This document shows, piece after piece, positions 1 to 5,974 of a stretch of 6,214 nt of DNA. This DNA is from Acidobacteriota bacterium. Lineage in GTDB: Bacteria; Acidobacteriota; Terriglobia; Terriglobales; Acidobacteriaceae. The notes under the pieces were generated by a model that worked only from the letters and a program-made list of their open reading frames with translations, was not told the origin of the DNA and did no database searches. The translations under genes were made by a program, and so were the position numbers. The stretch covers positions 2,458 to 8,671 of the forward strand of contig QIAS01000235.1 of NCBI GenBank assembly GCA_003225615.1, read 5' to 3'. Numbering within the stretch: position 1 is the first letter of the stretch; each line of letters opens with the position of its first letter.

Positions 1-305
1 TCGAGTGGGTGGATTGCAACGACGCCCAAACCAGCGTGATTTCTCTGCTGCGAAAAGGCCAGTCCCCGGAAGACGTCATTCTCGGTGTCTTCAACTTCAC
101 TCCGGTGCCGCGCGTGGCCTATCAGGTAGGAGTTCCTGCAGGTGGTTATTGGCGGGAGTTGCTGAACAGCGACGCCAAGGAATACGGAGGCAGCGGAATG
201 GGAAACCTGGGCGGCGTCGAAGCCAAAGCCGAACCAAAGCACGGCCGGCCCTATTCGCTGCCCCTTACGCTGCCCCCGCTGGGAGCCCTCTTCTTCAAGA
301 GATAG
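1..305 (+). CDS. glgB: 1,4-alpha-glucan branching enzyme, C-terminal end (5' truncated by window)
   Basis: This is the last 100 codons of a glycogen branching enzyme (EC 2.4.1.18), which moves alpha-1,4 glucan segments to alpha-1,6 positions in cytoplasmic glycogen synthesis. The reading frame is open from base 3 (E-W-V-D-C-N-D-A) to the TAG at 303-305. A GTG at base 9 could be mistaken for a start, but the residues before it (E-W) belong to the conserved GlgB block, so the real start lies outside the window. What is visible matches the family's C-terminal all-beta domain: the W-V-D-C-N-D-A block, then V-F-N-F-T-P-V-P-R, then the Y-G-G-S-G-M-G-N segment, and the closing [11 protein letters not shown] stretch that normally ends the protein. 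The length of this tail and its natural stop suggest an intact C-terminus. The catalytic GH13 domain is not in view. Recognition is by remembered family motifs, not a search. Confidence 0.93.
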   Translation, partial: EWVDCNDAQTSVISLLRKGQSPEDVILGVFNFTPVPRVAYQVGVPAGGYWRELLNSDAKEYGGSGMGNLGGVEAKAEPKHGRPYSLPLTLPPLGALFFKR

Positions 306-500
306 TTATCGCTCTACGCGTGAGAGGTGCCGTCTTAGTCCTCCGCTCTTTGCAAGGGTACCCACGGAGTCTCTGCTCTGCGAACCAACACTCACAGACC
401 CAAACTGTTATGCGTAAATGATCTCTGATTTCTTGCCGCCCCACACATAACGCGAGAGAATGCGAATTCAGCCATAGCGGACCTGGCACCGGCCACTTCC
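306..500. other. Intergenic region between glgB and the GT39 gene, no clear signals
   Basis: This stretch of 195 bases separates two genes on the same strand. I see no coding frame of substance, no convincing rho-independent terminator after glgB (only a 4-bp CTCT/AGAG stem at 312-326, without a T-run) and no promoter with two recognisable boxes. No Shine-Dalgarno lies just before the ATG at 501. The gap is long enough to hold a promoter for the downstream gene, but none can be named from the sequence. Confidence 0.5.
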
Positions 501-2093
501 ATGAACTCACCAGTTACCGTCCGAGATCCCCACTCCAACTCGATCCCGAGCCCGCAGGAGTTCGCTACCCATGCCCCTCTTGCTACAGGCCTGCTGATTG
601 CACTCTCCGGAACTAAATTAGCAATTCACCTTCTGCTAGCAGGCCGCTACGGATATTTTCGCGACGAGCTGTATTTTCTCGACTGCGCCCGACACCCGTC
701 CTGGGGCTACGTGGATCATGCCCCGCTGATCGCGCTGTATTCCCGCATTGCGCTGCTATTTGGAAGTTCGCTGTTTGCCGTTCGTGCAATACCGGCTATC
801 GCGGGAGCATTGTTAATCGCGTTAACCATGGTGATCGCCTGGCGCCTGGGAGCAGGGCGCTATGCCCAGGCACTCGCCGGCCTGACCGTCCTGGTCTCAA
901 CCGAGTGTCTGGCAGGCTACAGCATCCTCAGCATGGGCGCATTCGAACCCTTGTATTGGATGGGTTGCATCTCCGTGCTCATCCGGATTATCCAAACCGG
1001 AAACTCGCGGCTCTGGCTGTGGTTCGGCGTGCTCGCCGGAATCGGCTTGATGAACAAACACTCCACCGCATTTTTCGGAGCCGCGGTGGTCATCGGCCTC
1101 TTGCTCAGTCCTCAAAGAAAAGAATTCACGAAACCGTGGATCTGGATTGGCGGCCTGATCGCATTGCTCATCTTTTCTCCCAATCTGATCTGGCAAATTC
1201 ACCATCACTTTCCGACCCTCGAAGATCTGCACAACGTGCAAACCAGCGGCAAAAATGTCGTTCTGCCGCCGCTCGCATTCATTCGCCAGCAGATCATGAT
1301 GATGCATCCCATTCTGTTTCCCATTTGGCTCTTTGGATTGTGGTTCTTTCTTGTAGGACGCGGAAGAAAATATACTGCGCTGGGCTGGACGTATCTTGCG
1401 CTGCTGGCCATGTTCATCGTTCTACACGGCAAAGATTACTACCTCGCCCCCGCCTACCCGATGTTGCTGGCAGGCGGAGCGGTAGCGATCGAGGATTGGC
1501 TGGATCGCGACCCGCTTACATCCGGAAAAATCTGGCCCAAAGCGGCCATCGCGTCCATCCTGCTGGTCGCCGGCATAATCACCGCGCCGCTCGTGCTCCC
1601 CTTACTTTCGCCGGAAAAATACATTGCCTACGAGCACACGTTGCACGTCGTCCCCCAAAAAACGGAAGTCCATCACGACGGTCCTCTCCCGCAAGAATGG
1701 GGAGACCAGTTCGGCTGGCCGGAATTGGTCGCGGAAGTAGCCCAAATCTACAATTCGCTGCCGCCCGAAGACCGCGCCCGAACCGCCATCCTCACCGGCA
1801 ACTACGGCGAAGCCGGAGCCATTAACCTCTTTGGCCCCACGTACGGCCTTCCTCGAGCTATCAGCGGCCATCAGACATATTATTTTTGGGGCACAAATGG
1901 ATTCTCCGGCGACAATCTGATCACCATCCAGTACGGACCAAAATATCTAGCCAAAATCTGCAGCTCAGTCGAAAAGGTCGGCGAGCATTCCAGTCTCTGG
2001 GGAATGGCCGAGGAAAACCATGCTCTCTACCTCTGCCGCGGCCTCAAGCAACCGCTGTCGCAAATCTGGGACGACCAGAAGCACTGGAATTGA
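501..2093 (+). CDS. Membrane glycosyltransferase, GT39 / ArnT-PMT-like family
   Basis: A 530-residue polytopic membrane protein of the GT-C superfamily (PMT_2 / ArnT-like), whose members move a sugar from a polyprenyl-phosphate carrier onto a lipid, glycan or protein on the periplasmic face. After a short hydrophilic N-terminus, about 11 hydrophobic segments run to residue ~369 (roughly 26-48, 82-112, 120-140, 145-164, 170-184, 190-203, 213-232, 271-285, 293-309, 316-332, 347-369), followed by a ~160-residue soluble C-terminal domain. The first external loop has F-R-D-E-L (53-57), holding the Asp-Glu pair expected at the GT-C active site, then G-Y-V-D-H-A-P-L (69-76). A second conserved-looking block is K-D-Y-Y-L-A-P-A-Y-P (311-320), and G-N-Y-G-E-A-G-A (433-440) lies in the C-terminal domain. 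An in-frame TGA at 426-428 with no ATG, GTG or TTG before 501 fixes the start, although no Shine-Dalgarno is visible. Donor and acceptor cannot be told; the next gene, an LPS exporter, makes an envelope glycolipid plausible only. Family confidence is high, substrate unknown. Confidence 0.88.
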   Translation: MNSPVTVRDPHSNSIPSPQEFATHAPLATGLLIALSGTKLAIHLLLAGRYGYFRDELYFLDCARHPSWGYVDHAPLIALYSRIALLFGSSLFAVRAIPAIAGALLIALTMVIAWRLGAGRYAQALAGLTVLVSTECLAGYSILSMGAFEPLYWMGCISVLIRIIQTGNSRLWLWFGVLAGIGLMNKHSTAFFGAAVVIGLLLSPQRKEFTKPWIWIGGLIALLIFSPNLIWQIHHHFPTLEDLHNVQTSGKNVVLPPLAFIRQQIMMMHPILFPIWLFGLWFFLVGRGRKYTALGWTYLALLAMFIVLHGKDYYLAPAYPMLLAGGAVAIEDWLDRDPLTSGKIWPKAAIASILLVAGIITAPLVLPLLSPEKYIAYEHTLHVVPQKTEVHHDGPLPQEWGDQFGWPELVAEVAQIYNSLPPEDRARTAILTGNYGEAGAINLFGPTYGLPRAISGHQTYYFWGTNGFSGDNLITIQYGPKYLAKICSSVEKVGEHSSLWGMAEENHALYLCRGLKQPLSQIWDDQKHWN

Positions 2094-2104
2094 TGAAATA
2101 CACT

Positions 2105-2116
2105 GGGGCGCGCCCC
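2105..2116. repeat. 12-bp perfect GC palindrome (GGGGCGCGCCCC) between GT39 gene and lptFG
   Basis: The sequence equals its own reverse complement and starts 11 bases after the GT39 stop codon. As RNA it could fold only as a 4-bp GGGG/CCCC stem with a CGCG loop, and no T-run follows, so it is not a convincing terminator. It could be a protein-binding site or a chance GC-rich palindrome. Confidence 0.35.
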
Positions 2117-2183
2117 GCCCTTGCTTGAGAATCTTCCCTGCTAGTGCGTGCTAGACTTCATTTAGATCAAACACGCCGTTCCC

Positions 2184-4496
2184 ATGCGGATTCTTACCCG
2201 CTACATCCTCCGCGAAGTCGCCTCCCACGCCGCGATCGGCGCCGCAGTATTCACGTTCGTCCTCTTCACCCGCGACCTCGGCCGCATCCTTGAACTAGTC
2301 GTCCGCAACAGCGCCCCTATCCCCAGCGTCGCGGAGATCTTCTTCTTCACCGTACCCGTAGCCCTCACCTACACCATCCCGATGGGTGTGCTCGTTGGGA
2401 TTCTTATCGGCCTAAGCCGCCTCGCCGCTGACAGCGAAATCACGGCCATGCGCGCCAGCGGCATCGGGGTCTGGTCCTTCCTCCGCATCATCTCGGTTTT
2501 CGTTCTGGCCGCCTGGTTCTTCGCGCTGGTCAACGGCCTCTATGTCGCTCCCCGGTCCCAAGCCGCTCTCGCTCATCTGCAAAATCGCCTCAAAGGCTCG
2601 CAGGTCTCTTTTGAAGTTCAGCCCCGAGTCTTCTATGAAGGTTTTCCCAACATCGTCCTGTATGTGCAGGACGTGAAGAGTGCCTCAGGAGCGGCCATCT
2701 GGAAGGGAGTCTTCTTCGCCGATATCAGCACCCCGGCATCGCCGCGCATCACGCTCGCGCAAGAAGGAATCCTGCTCAGCGAGCGCCCGGATATGCTCCA
2801 CCTTCACCTGAAAAACGGCTCCACCCACGAGACCGATCCGAAATTGCCCGACCACTACCAAATTTCGACTTTCCAGGAAACCGACATCCCCATCACGGTT
2901 CCCAGCGCCGAAAACAAAGCGGAGCACGAGCCGCCCACTATGGGCGAATTGAGCACTTACGATCTCTGGCGCCAACAGTCGAAGGTCGATCCCATCACCG
3001 CTCGCTGGTACATGATCGAGTTCAACCGCCGTTACGCGCTCTCCACCGCATGCGTCGTGCTCGCCCTGGTCGGCATTCCCCTCGGACTCTCTTCGAAAAA
3101 AGGCGGCAAGTCCACCGGCTTTGTCTTAACCATCCTGCTCGTCTTCGGTTATTACTCGGCTTCGCTGATCGGTGTCTCACTCGCACGTCAAGGCAAGGTC
3201 TCACCCGCCGTCGGAGTGTGGCTCGCCAACCTCATCTTCCTTTTCGCAGGCGCTCTGCTGCTCTGGCAGGCCGAGCGCCACCCCATTGAAATTGTTTCGC
3301 TCCGCGGCTGGTGGCGGCGTCTCCGCGAAACTCTACAAAGAGGAGGCGCAATTCTCACCATCGCCCCCAAGCGCGAGGACGCTTTCGAGCGCGCTGCCTC
3401 CCGCCGCCGCGTGATTTTTGCGCAATTTCCCACCATCCTCGATGACTACATCCTTCGCGACTTCGCCGTCTATCTCGGCATGATTGTGGGCACTTTCCTC
3501 ATGCTTCTGCTGGTCTTCACTTTGTTTGAACTACTCGGCGATATCCTGCGCAACCAGATCTCCCCCTGGACGGTGGGCGAGTACCTGCTCAATGTTTCGC
3601 CCTATTTCCTGTACTACCCGGTCGCGCCACTGGGCGTGCTGCTGGCCGTGCTAATCACATTCGGCATCATGCAACGCTCCAACGAAATCACGGTAATCAA
3701 GGCCACGGGCACGAGCATTTACCGCATCACCGTGCCGGTCATGCTCGCCGCGGCGGTTATGTCCGGGGCGCTGTTCTTTTCCGACCAGTTTTATTTACCT
3801 CGCACGAACAAACGCCAGGATGCGCTCCGCAACCGCATCAAGGGCAAACCGCCGCAAACCTATCTACAGCCCGACCGAAAGTGGATCTTCGGCCAGCACT
3901 CCGATATTTACTACTACCAATTCTTCGACCCCGATCGCGACCAGTTCGGCAACATTTCCGTTTTTCAGTTTGACCCGCACACCTTCTCCATCACCCGGCG
4001 CGTTTACGCGGAACGGGCCCACTGGGCCGATAAGCTACAGCGCTGGGTCTACGAACAAGGGTGGGAGCGTCAACTGCGCGGCGCTGCCATCCAGGACTAC
4101 CACCAGTTCGACGTGACCACGCTGCCGCAACTCAGCGAGCCGCCTACCTATTCGGAGATGAATTACGAAGAGCTGCGTCGTTACATCCACGATCTGCAGC
4201 AAAGTGGTTTCGATGTAGTAAGACTAAGAGTCCAGCTCCAGAAAAAATTCGCCTACCCCTTCATCACCTTTGTGATGGCGATCCTCGCCATCCCATTCGC
4301 GCTCTCCGCCGGCCGTCGCGGTGCCCTCACCGGCGTCGCCGTAGCCGTTGGCATCGCCGTCATCTATTGGACGGTCTCCGGACTCTTCGAAGCCATGGGA
4401 AACCTCAGCCAACTCCCTCCTGCACTCGCCGCTTGGTCCCCCGACGTAATCTTTGGCCTGATAGGTGGATATTTGATCCTGAAAGTGCCTACTTAG
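2184..4496 (+). CDS. lptFG: LptF-LptG fusion, lipopolysaccharide export permease (LptB2FG complex)
   Basis: This 770-residue inner-membrane protein looks like LptF joined head-to-tail to LptG. In the standard system these are separate proteins of about 360 residues that pair with the ATPase LptB to pull lipopolysaccharide out of the inner membrane and hand it to LptC/LptA. The first half (1-~365) has M-R-I-L-T-R-Y-I-L-R-E at its start, the cytoplasmic coupling segment D-S-E-I-T-A-M-R-A-S-G (83-93), a soluble region (~140-280) for the periplasmic beta-jellyroll, and three more helices (~285-361) resembling LptF, ending in L-A-N-L-I-F-L. After an Arg-rich cytoplasmic linker (~366-417), the second half starts again at L-D-D-Y-I-L-R-D (419-426), repeats the coupling motif as S-N-E-I-T-V-I-K-A-T-G (499-509), has its own jellyroll (~545-650), and ends with an LptG-like block from Y-E-E-L-R-R-Y-I (661-668) through the last three helices. 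Twelve helices in total put both termini and the linker in the cytoplasm, so the fusion is topologically sound. An in-frame TAG at 2163-2165 leaves ATG 2184 as the first usable start; no Shine-Dalgarno is seen. It lies 90 bases after the GT39 gene, possibly co-transcribed. lptB is not in view. Confidence 0.93.
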   Translation: MRILTRYILREVASHAAIGAAVFTFVLFTRDLGRILELVVRNSAPIPSVAEIFFFTVPVALTYTIPMGVLVGILIGLSRLAADSEITAMRASGIGVWSFLRIISVFVLAAWFFALVNGLYVAPRSQAALAHLQNRLKGSQVSFEVQPRVFYEGFPNIVLYVQDVKSASGAAIWKGVFFADISTPASPRITLAQEGILLSERPDMLHLHLKNGSTHETDPKLPDHYQISTFQETDIPITVPSAENKAEHEPPTMGELSTYDLWRQQSKVDPITARWYMIEFNRRYALSTACVVLALVGIPLGLSSKKGGKSTGFVLTILLVFGYYSASLIGVSLARQGKVSPAVGVWLANLIFLFAGALLLWQAERHPIEIVSLRGWWRRLRETLQRGGAILTIAPKREDAFERAASRRRVIFAQFPTILDDYILRDFAVYLGMIVGTFLMLLLVFTLFELLGDILRNQISPWTVGEYLLNVSPYFLYYPVAPLGVLLAVLITFGIMQRSNEITVIKATGTSIYRITVPVMLAAAVMSGALFFSDQFYLPRTNKRQDALRNRIKGKPPQTYLQPDRKWIFGQHSDIYYYQFFDPDRDQFGNISVFQFDPHTFSITRRVYAERAHWADKLQRWVYEQGWERQLRGAAIQDYHQFDVTTLPQLSEPPTYSEMNYEELRRYIHDLQQSGFDVVRLRVQLQKKFAYPFITFVMAILAIPFALSAGRRGALTGVAVAVGIAVIYWTVSGLFEAMGNLSQLPPALAAWSPDVIFGLIGGYLILKVPT

Positions 4497-4548
4497 AAGA
4501 GACAAAGAAGAGAGCACAGATGAGAAGGTCAAATCGACTATTGTGAGA

Positions 4549-4565
4549 ACTGGCGCGACGCCGGT
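4549..4565. terminator. Weak hairpin in the convergent gap, possible transcription terminator
   Basis: ACTGGCG-CGA-CGCCGGT forms a 7-bp stem (one G-T wobble) with a 3-base loop, 52 bases after the lptFG stop and 55 bases beyond the stop of the opposing lipoprotein gene. Its location between convergent genes suits a terminator for either strand. No T-run follows directly on either strand; the nearest on the + strand is TTTT at 4584-4587. It is therefore not a classical rho-independent terminator. Confidence 0.22.
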
Positions 4566-4592
4566 CGTGGCAAGCGTTTCGGATTTTCATTC

Positions 4593-4620
4593 AACAATCA
4601 AAAATCGACAATCAACAATT
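4593..4620. repeat. Four-unit heptanucleotide tandem repeat, consensus RAMAATY
   Basis: Four consecutive 7-bp units (AACAATC, AAAAATC, GACAATC, AACAATT) fill the end of the convergent gap. Each differs from the AACAATC consensus at no more than one position. The array ends at base 4620, directly against the stop codon (4621-4623) of the minus-strand lipoprotein gene. The tract is AT-rich in otherwise GC-rich surroundings. Short heptad arrays of this general kind (STRR elements) are known from intergenic regions of cyanobacteria; whether this is a member of a genome-wide family here cannot be told from one copy. Confidence 0.6.
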
Positions 4621-5754
4621 TCATTTCACCGCGATCCCCACTGGCCGGGACGCCGACGGCGCCGCGGCCAAAGGCCCCAAAACTCCGGACTGTGTTACCA
4701 GGTGGAAGCCCGAAATCGAGTCGCCGCCACTATTCGCCACGTAAAGATAATTTCCCGCAGGATGAATAGCCACAAACACCGGCGCTGTGCCGGTAGAGAC
4801 CGCGCCGCTACTCATTGCGGTCAATACTCCTGTGCTCGGGGTAATGCGGTACCCTGAAAGCTGATTGGAATCGCGGTCGGTGGCATAAAGAAAATTTCCT
4901 GCAGGGTCTACTGCCAACGACCCCGGCGCCAGCCCGGCCGACACTACCGTTTCCGAAGTCAGGCTGCCAGGCGCTATGGTCGCGCATCCTGGCACCGCGC
5001 CGCTGCAAATGGTGAATGCGCTTATGTTGTTCGACCCTTGATTGGCGACGTAAAGATAGCTGCCATTCGGAGTCACCGTCACTGCTGCGGGCGCCGTTCC
5101 GGCAGCGAACGGAGACCCGGCCACAGCCGTCAATGCTCCTGTCCCGGCGTCAACCGCAAAAACTGATACCGTGTTCTGACCCGCGTTGGCTACAAATACA
5201 AAACTTCCCGACGGTGTCACCGCTACTGAACTCGGAGTGGCAGCCGGCGCGCCAGGAACAGACGTCACCACCGCAAATGCCCCAACTTGCGTCAAAGCCG
5301 CATTCGCTCCGATCGAGAACACCGACACGGTGTCAGACCCCTGGTTCGCCACGAAAAGAAAGTGACCACCATGATCAATAGCCAGCGCAACCGGATTGAC
5401 GCCGGTACCCGGATTGCTCCCCACCGGTGAAAGCCTTCCATCCGACTTCACCGAATAAGCCGTGATGCTGCCCGGTCCGCCGCCATTGGTAGCATTGGCC
5501 ACGTAGGCAAAATTCCCGCTCGGATCCAGCACAATCGCTGTCGGAATACTGTTCGCCGCCACCGGCGCCGCCGTGTTGATCTGCGTCAGCACCCCGGTAT
5601 TCAAATTAATGCCATACGAGTTCACATCGGTAGCCCCCTGGCTGATGACCAGCAGAAGACCTGCGGGTCGCGACGAGCCTCCACAGCTCATCACCAAACC
5701 GCTCAACCCGATCACTACCAGTAATGCTATTAGTCCGCGGAACTTGATCGACAT
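4621..5754 (-). CDS. Beta-propeller lactonase-family lipoprotein (seven YVAN-type blades)
   Basis: A 377-residue exported lipoprotein with a beta-propeller fold. The N-terminus has K4 and R6, a hydrophobic stretch (8-22) and a lipobox V-M-S-C with the lipidated cysteine at C24, followed by Gly-Gly rather than Asp, so outer-membrane sorting is expected if Lol rules apply. The mature part is built from ~50-residue repeats, each with P-x-G-x-[FY]-x-[YF]-V-A-N or a variant: blade strands at about 34-38, 83-87, 133-137, 186-190, 234-238, 289-293 (here L-Y-A-T-D) and 337-341. The C-terminal P-V-G-I-A-V-K probably closes the ring with blade 1, giving seven blades. The family resembles 6-phosphogluconolactonase (Pgl, PF10282) and YncE, but Pgl is cytoplasmic and this protein is exported, so lactonase activity should not be assumed; a binding or scaffolding role is equally possible. 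C250 and C257 lie in an insertion after blade 5 and could form a disulfide. The start is fixed by an in-frame TGA upstream (5785-5787) and an AGGA 7 bases before the ATG. Confidence 0.9.
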   Translation of the reverse strand: MSIKFRGLIALLVVIGLSGLVMSCGGSSRPAGLLLVISQGATDVNSYGINLNTGVLTQINTAAPVAANSIPTAIVLDPSGNFAYVANATNGGGPGSITAYSVKSDGRLSPVGSNPGTGVNPVALAIDHGGHFLFVANQGSDTVSVFSIGANAALTQVGAFAVVTSVPGAPAATPSSVAVTPSGSFVFVANAGQNTVSVFAVDAGTGALTAVAGSPFAAGTAPAAVTVTPNGSYLYVANQGSNNISAFTICSGAVPGCATIAPGSLTSETVVSAGLAPGSLAVDPAGNFLYATDRDSNQLSGYRITPSTGVLTAMSSGAVSTGTAPVFVAIHPAGNYLYVANSGGDSISGFHLVTQSGVLGPLAAAPSASRPVGIAVK

Positions 5755-5761
5755 TCTTTCT

Positions 5762-5765
5762 TCCT
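5762..5765 (-). promoter_or_regulatory. Ribosome binding site (AGGA) of the propeller lipoprotein gene
   Basis: On the minus strand AGGA sits 7 bases before the ATG at 5754-5752, which is good spacing and supports that start. A second purine-rich block, GGAGG (5769-5773), lies 14 bases away and is probably too far. The two plus-strand genes with visible starts lack any such site. Confidence 0.65.
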
Positions 5766-5807
5766 GCCCCTCCTGGCCGCCTCCTCATGAAGAGACGCCC
5801 TCGCCCG

Positions 5808-5819
5808 CGCAAATTTGCG
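5808..5819. promoter_or_regulatory. 12-bp perfect palindrome (CGCAAATTTGCG), candidate operator
   Basis: This exact inverted repeat with an AT-rich centre begins 53 bases upstream of the lipoprotein ATG, in its 5' leader or promoter region. Dimeric helix-turn-helix regulators often bind this kind of site. No -10/-35 pair could be assigned with confidence around it, so the operator role is inference from shape and position. Confidence 0.3.
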
Positions 5820-5875
5820 TCAATGATTACCCCATTTGTGTATCAGGAAATGCCAACGAAGAGCAAACCTCTGAA

Positions 5876-5902
5876 GCTCAACCAACCGGAATCCGCTCAA
5901 CC
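5876..5902. repeat. 8-bp direct repeat (GCTCAACC twice) upstream of the lipoprotein gene
   Basis: Two exact copies of GCTCAACC, at 5876-5883 and 5895-5902, start 19 bases apart, a little under two helical turns. They lie between the kinase stop and the candidate operator. Direct repeats of this kind can be tandem response-regulator half-sites, but an 8-bp match in a short gap can also be chance. Confidence 0.3.
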
Positions 5903-5974
5903 TTCATGAGCCCACGTTCGTTGATCAGAACGAGACCGCGAAGTCGACAAAGATAGCCTGCCCGACTAAAATCT

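Noticed and set aside
312..326. Possible terminator hairpin after glgB
   Set aside because: Only four base pairs around a 7-base loop and no T-run afterwards.
5..421. A 138-codon plus-strand frame overlapping the glgB end
   Set aside because: It overlaps the GlgB C-terminal coding frame, is rich in Arg/Ser/Gly as expected for an off-frame reading of GC-rich DNA, and shows no family motif.
905..1825. A 306-codon plus-strand frame inside the GT39 gene
   Set aside because: Its product is Arg/His/Pro-rich with no fold-like pattern, whereas the other frame gives a clear multi-helix membrane protein with GT39 motifs. It is an off-frame shadow.
2125..2157. Possible promoter for lptFG (TTGAGA ... 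TAGACT)
   Set aside because: The spacer would be 21 bases and both boxes match the consensus only partly; not strong enough to call.
4061..4546. A 161-codon plus-strand frame overlapping the end of lptFG
   Set aside because: Highly basic, low-complexity product inside the conserved LptG C-terminal half; an off-frame shadow extending only a little into the gap.
5016..5381. Plus-strand frame opposite the lipoprotein gene
   Set aside because: It is antisense to a protein with seven regular repeats; the Ser/Gln/Pro-rich product is typical of antisense readings.
4621..5754. Repeated YVAN blades as a DNA repeat array or CRISPR-like structure
   Set aside because: The ~150-bp periodicity comes from protein blades with diverged codons; only short pieces such as CGTAAAGATA recur exactly.
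5915..5932. CGTTC/GAACG inverted repeat as a terminator for the histidine kinase
   Set aside because: Five base pairs with an 8-base loop and no T-run on the minus strand; too weak.
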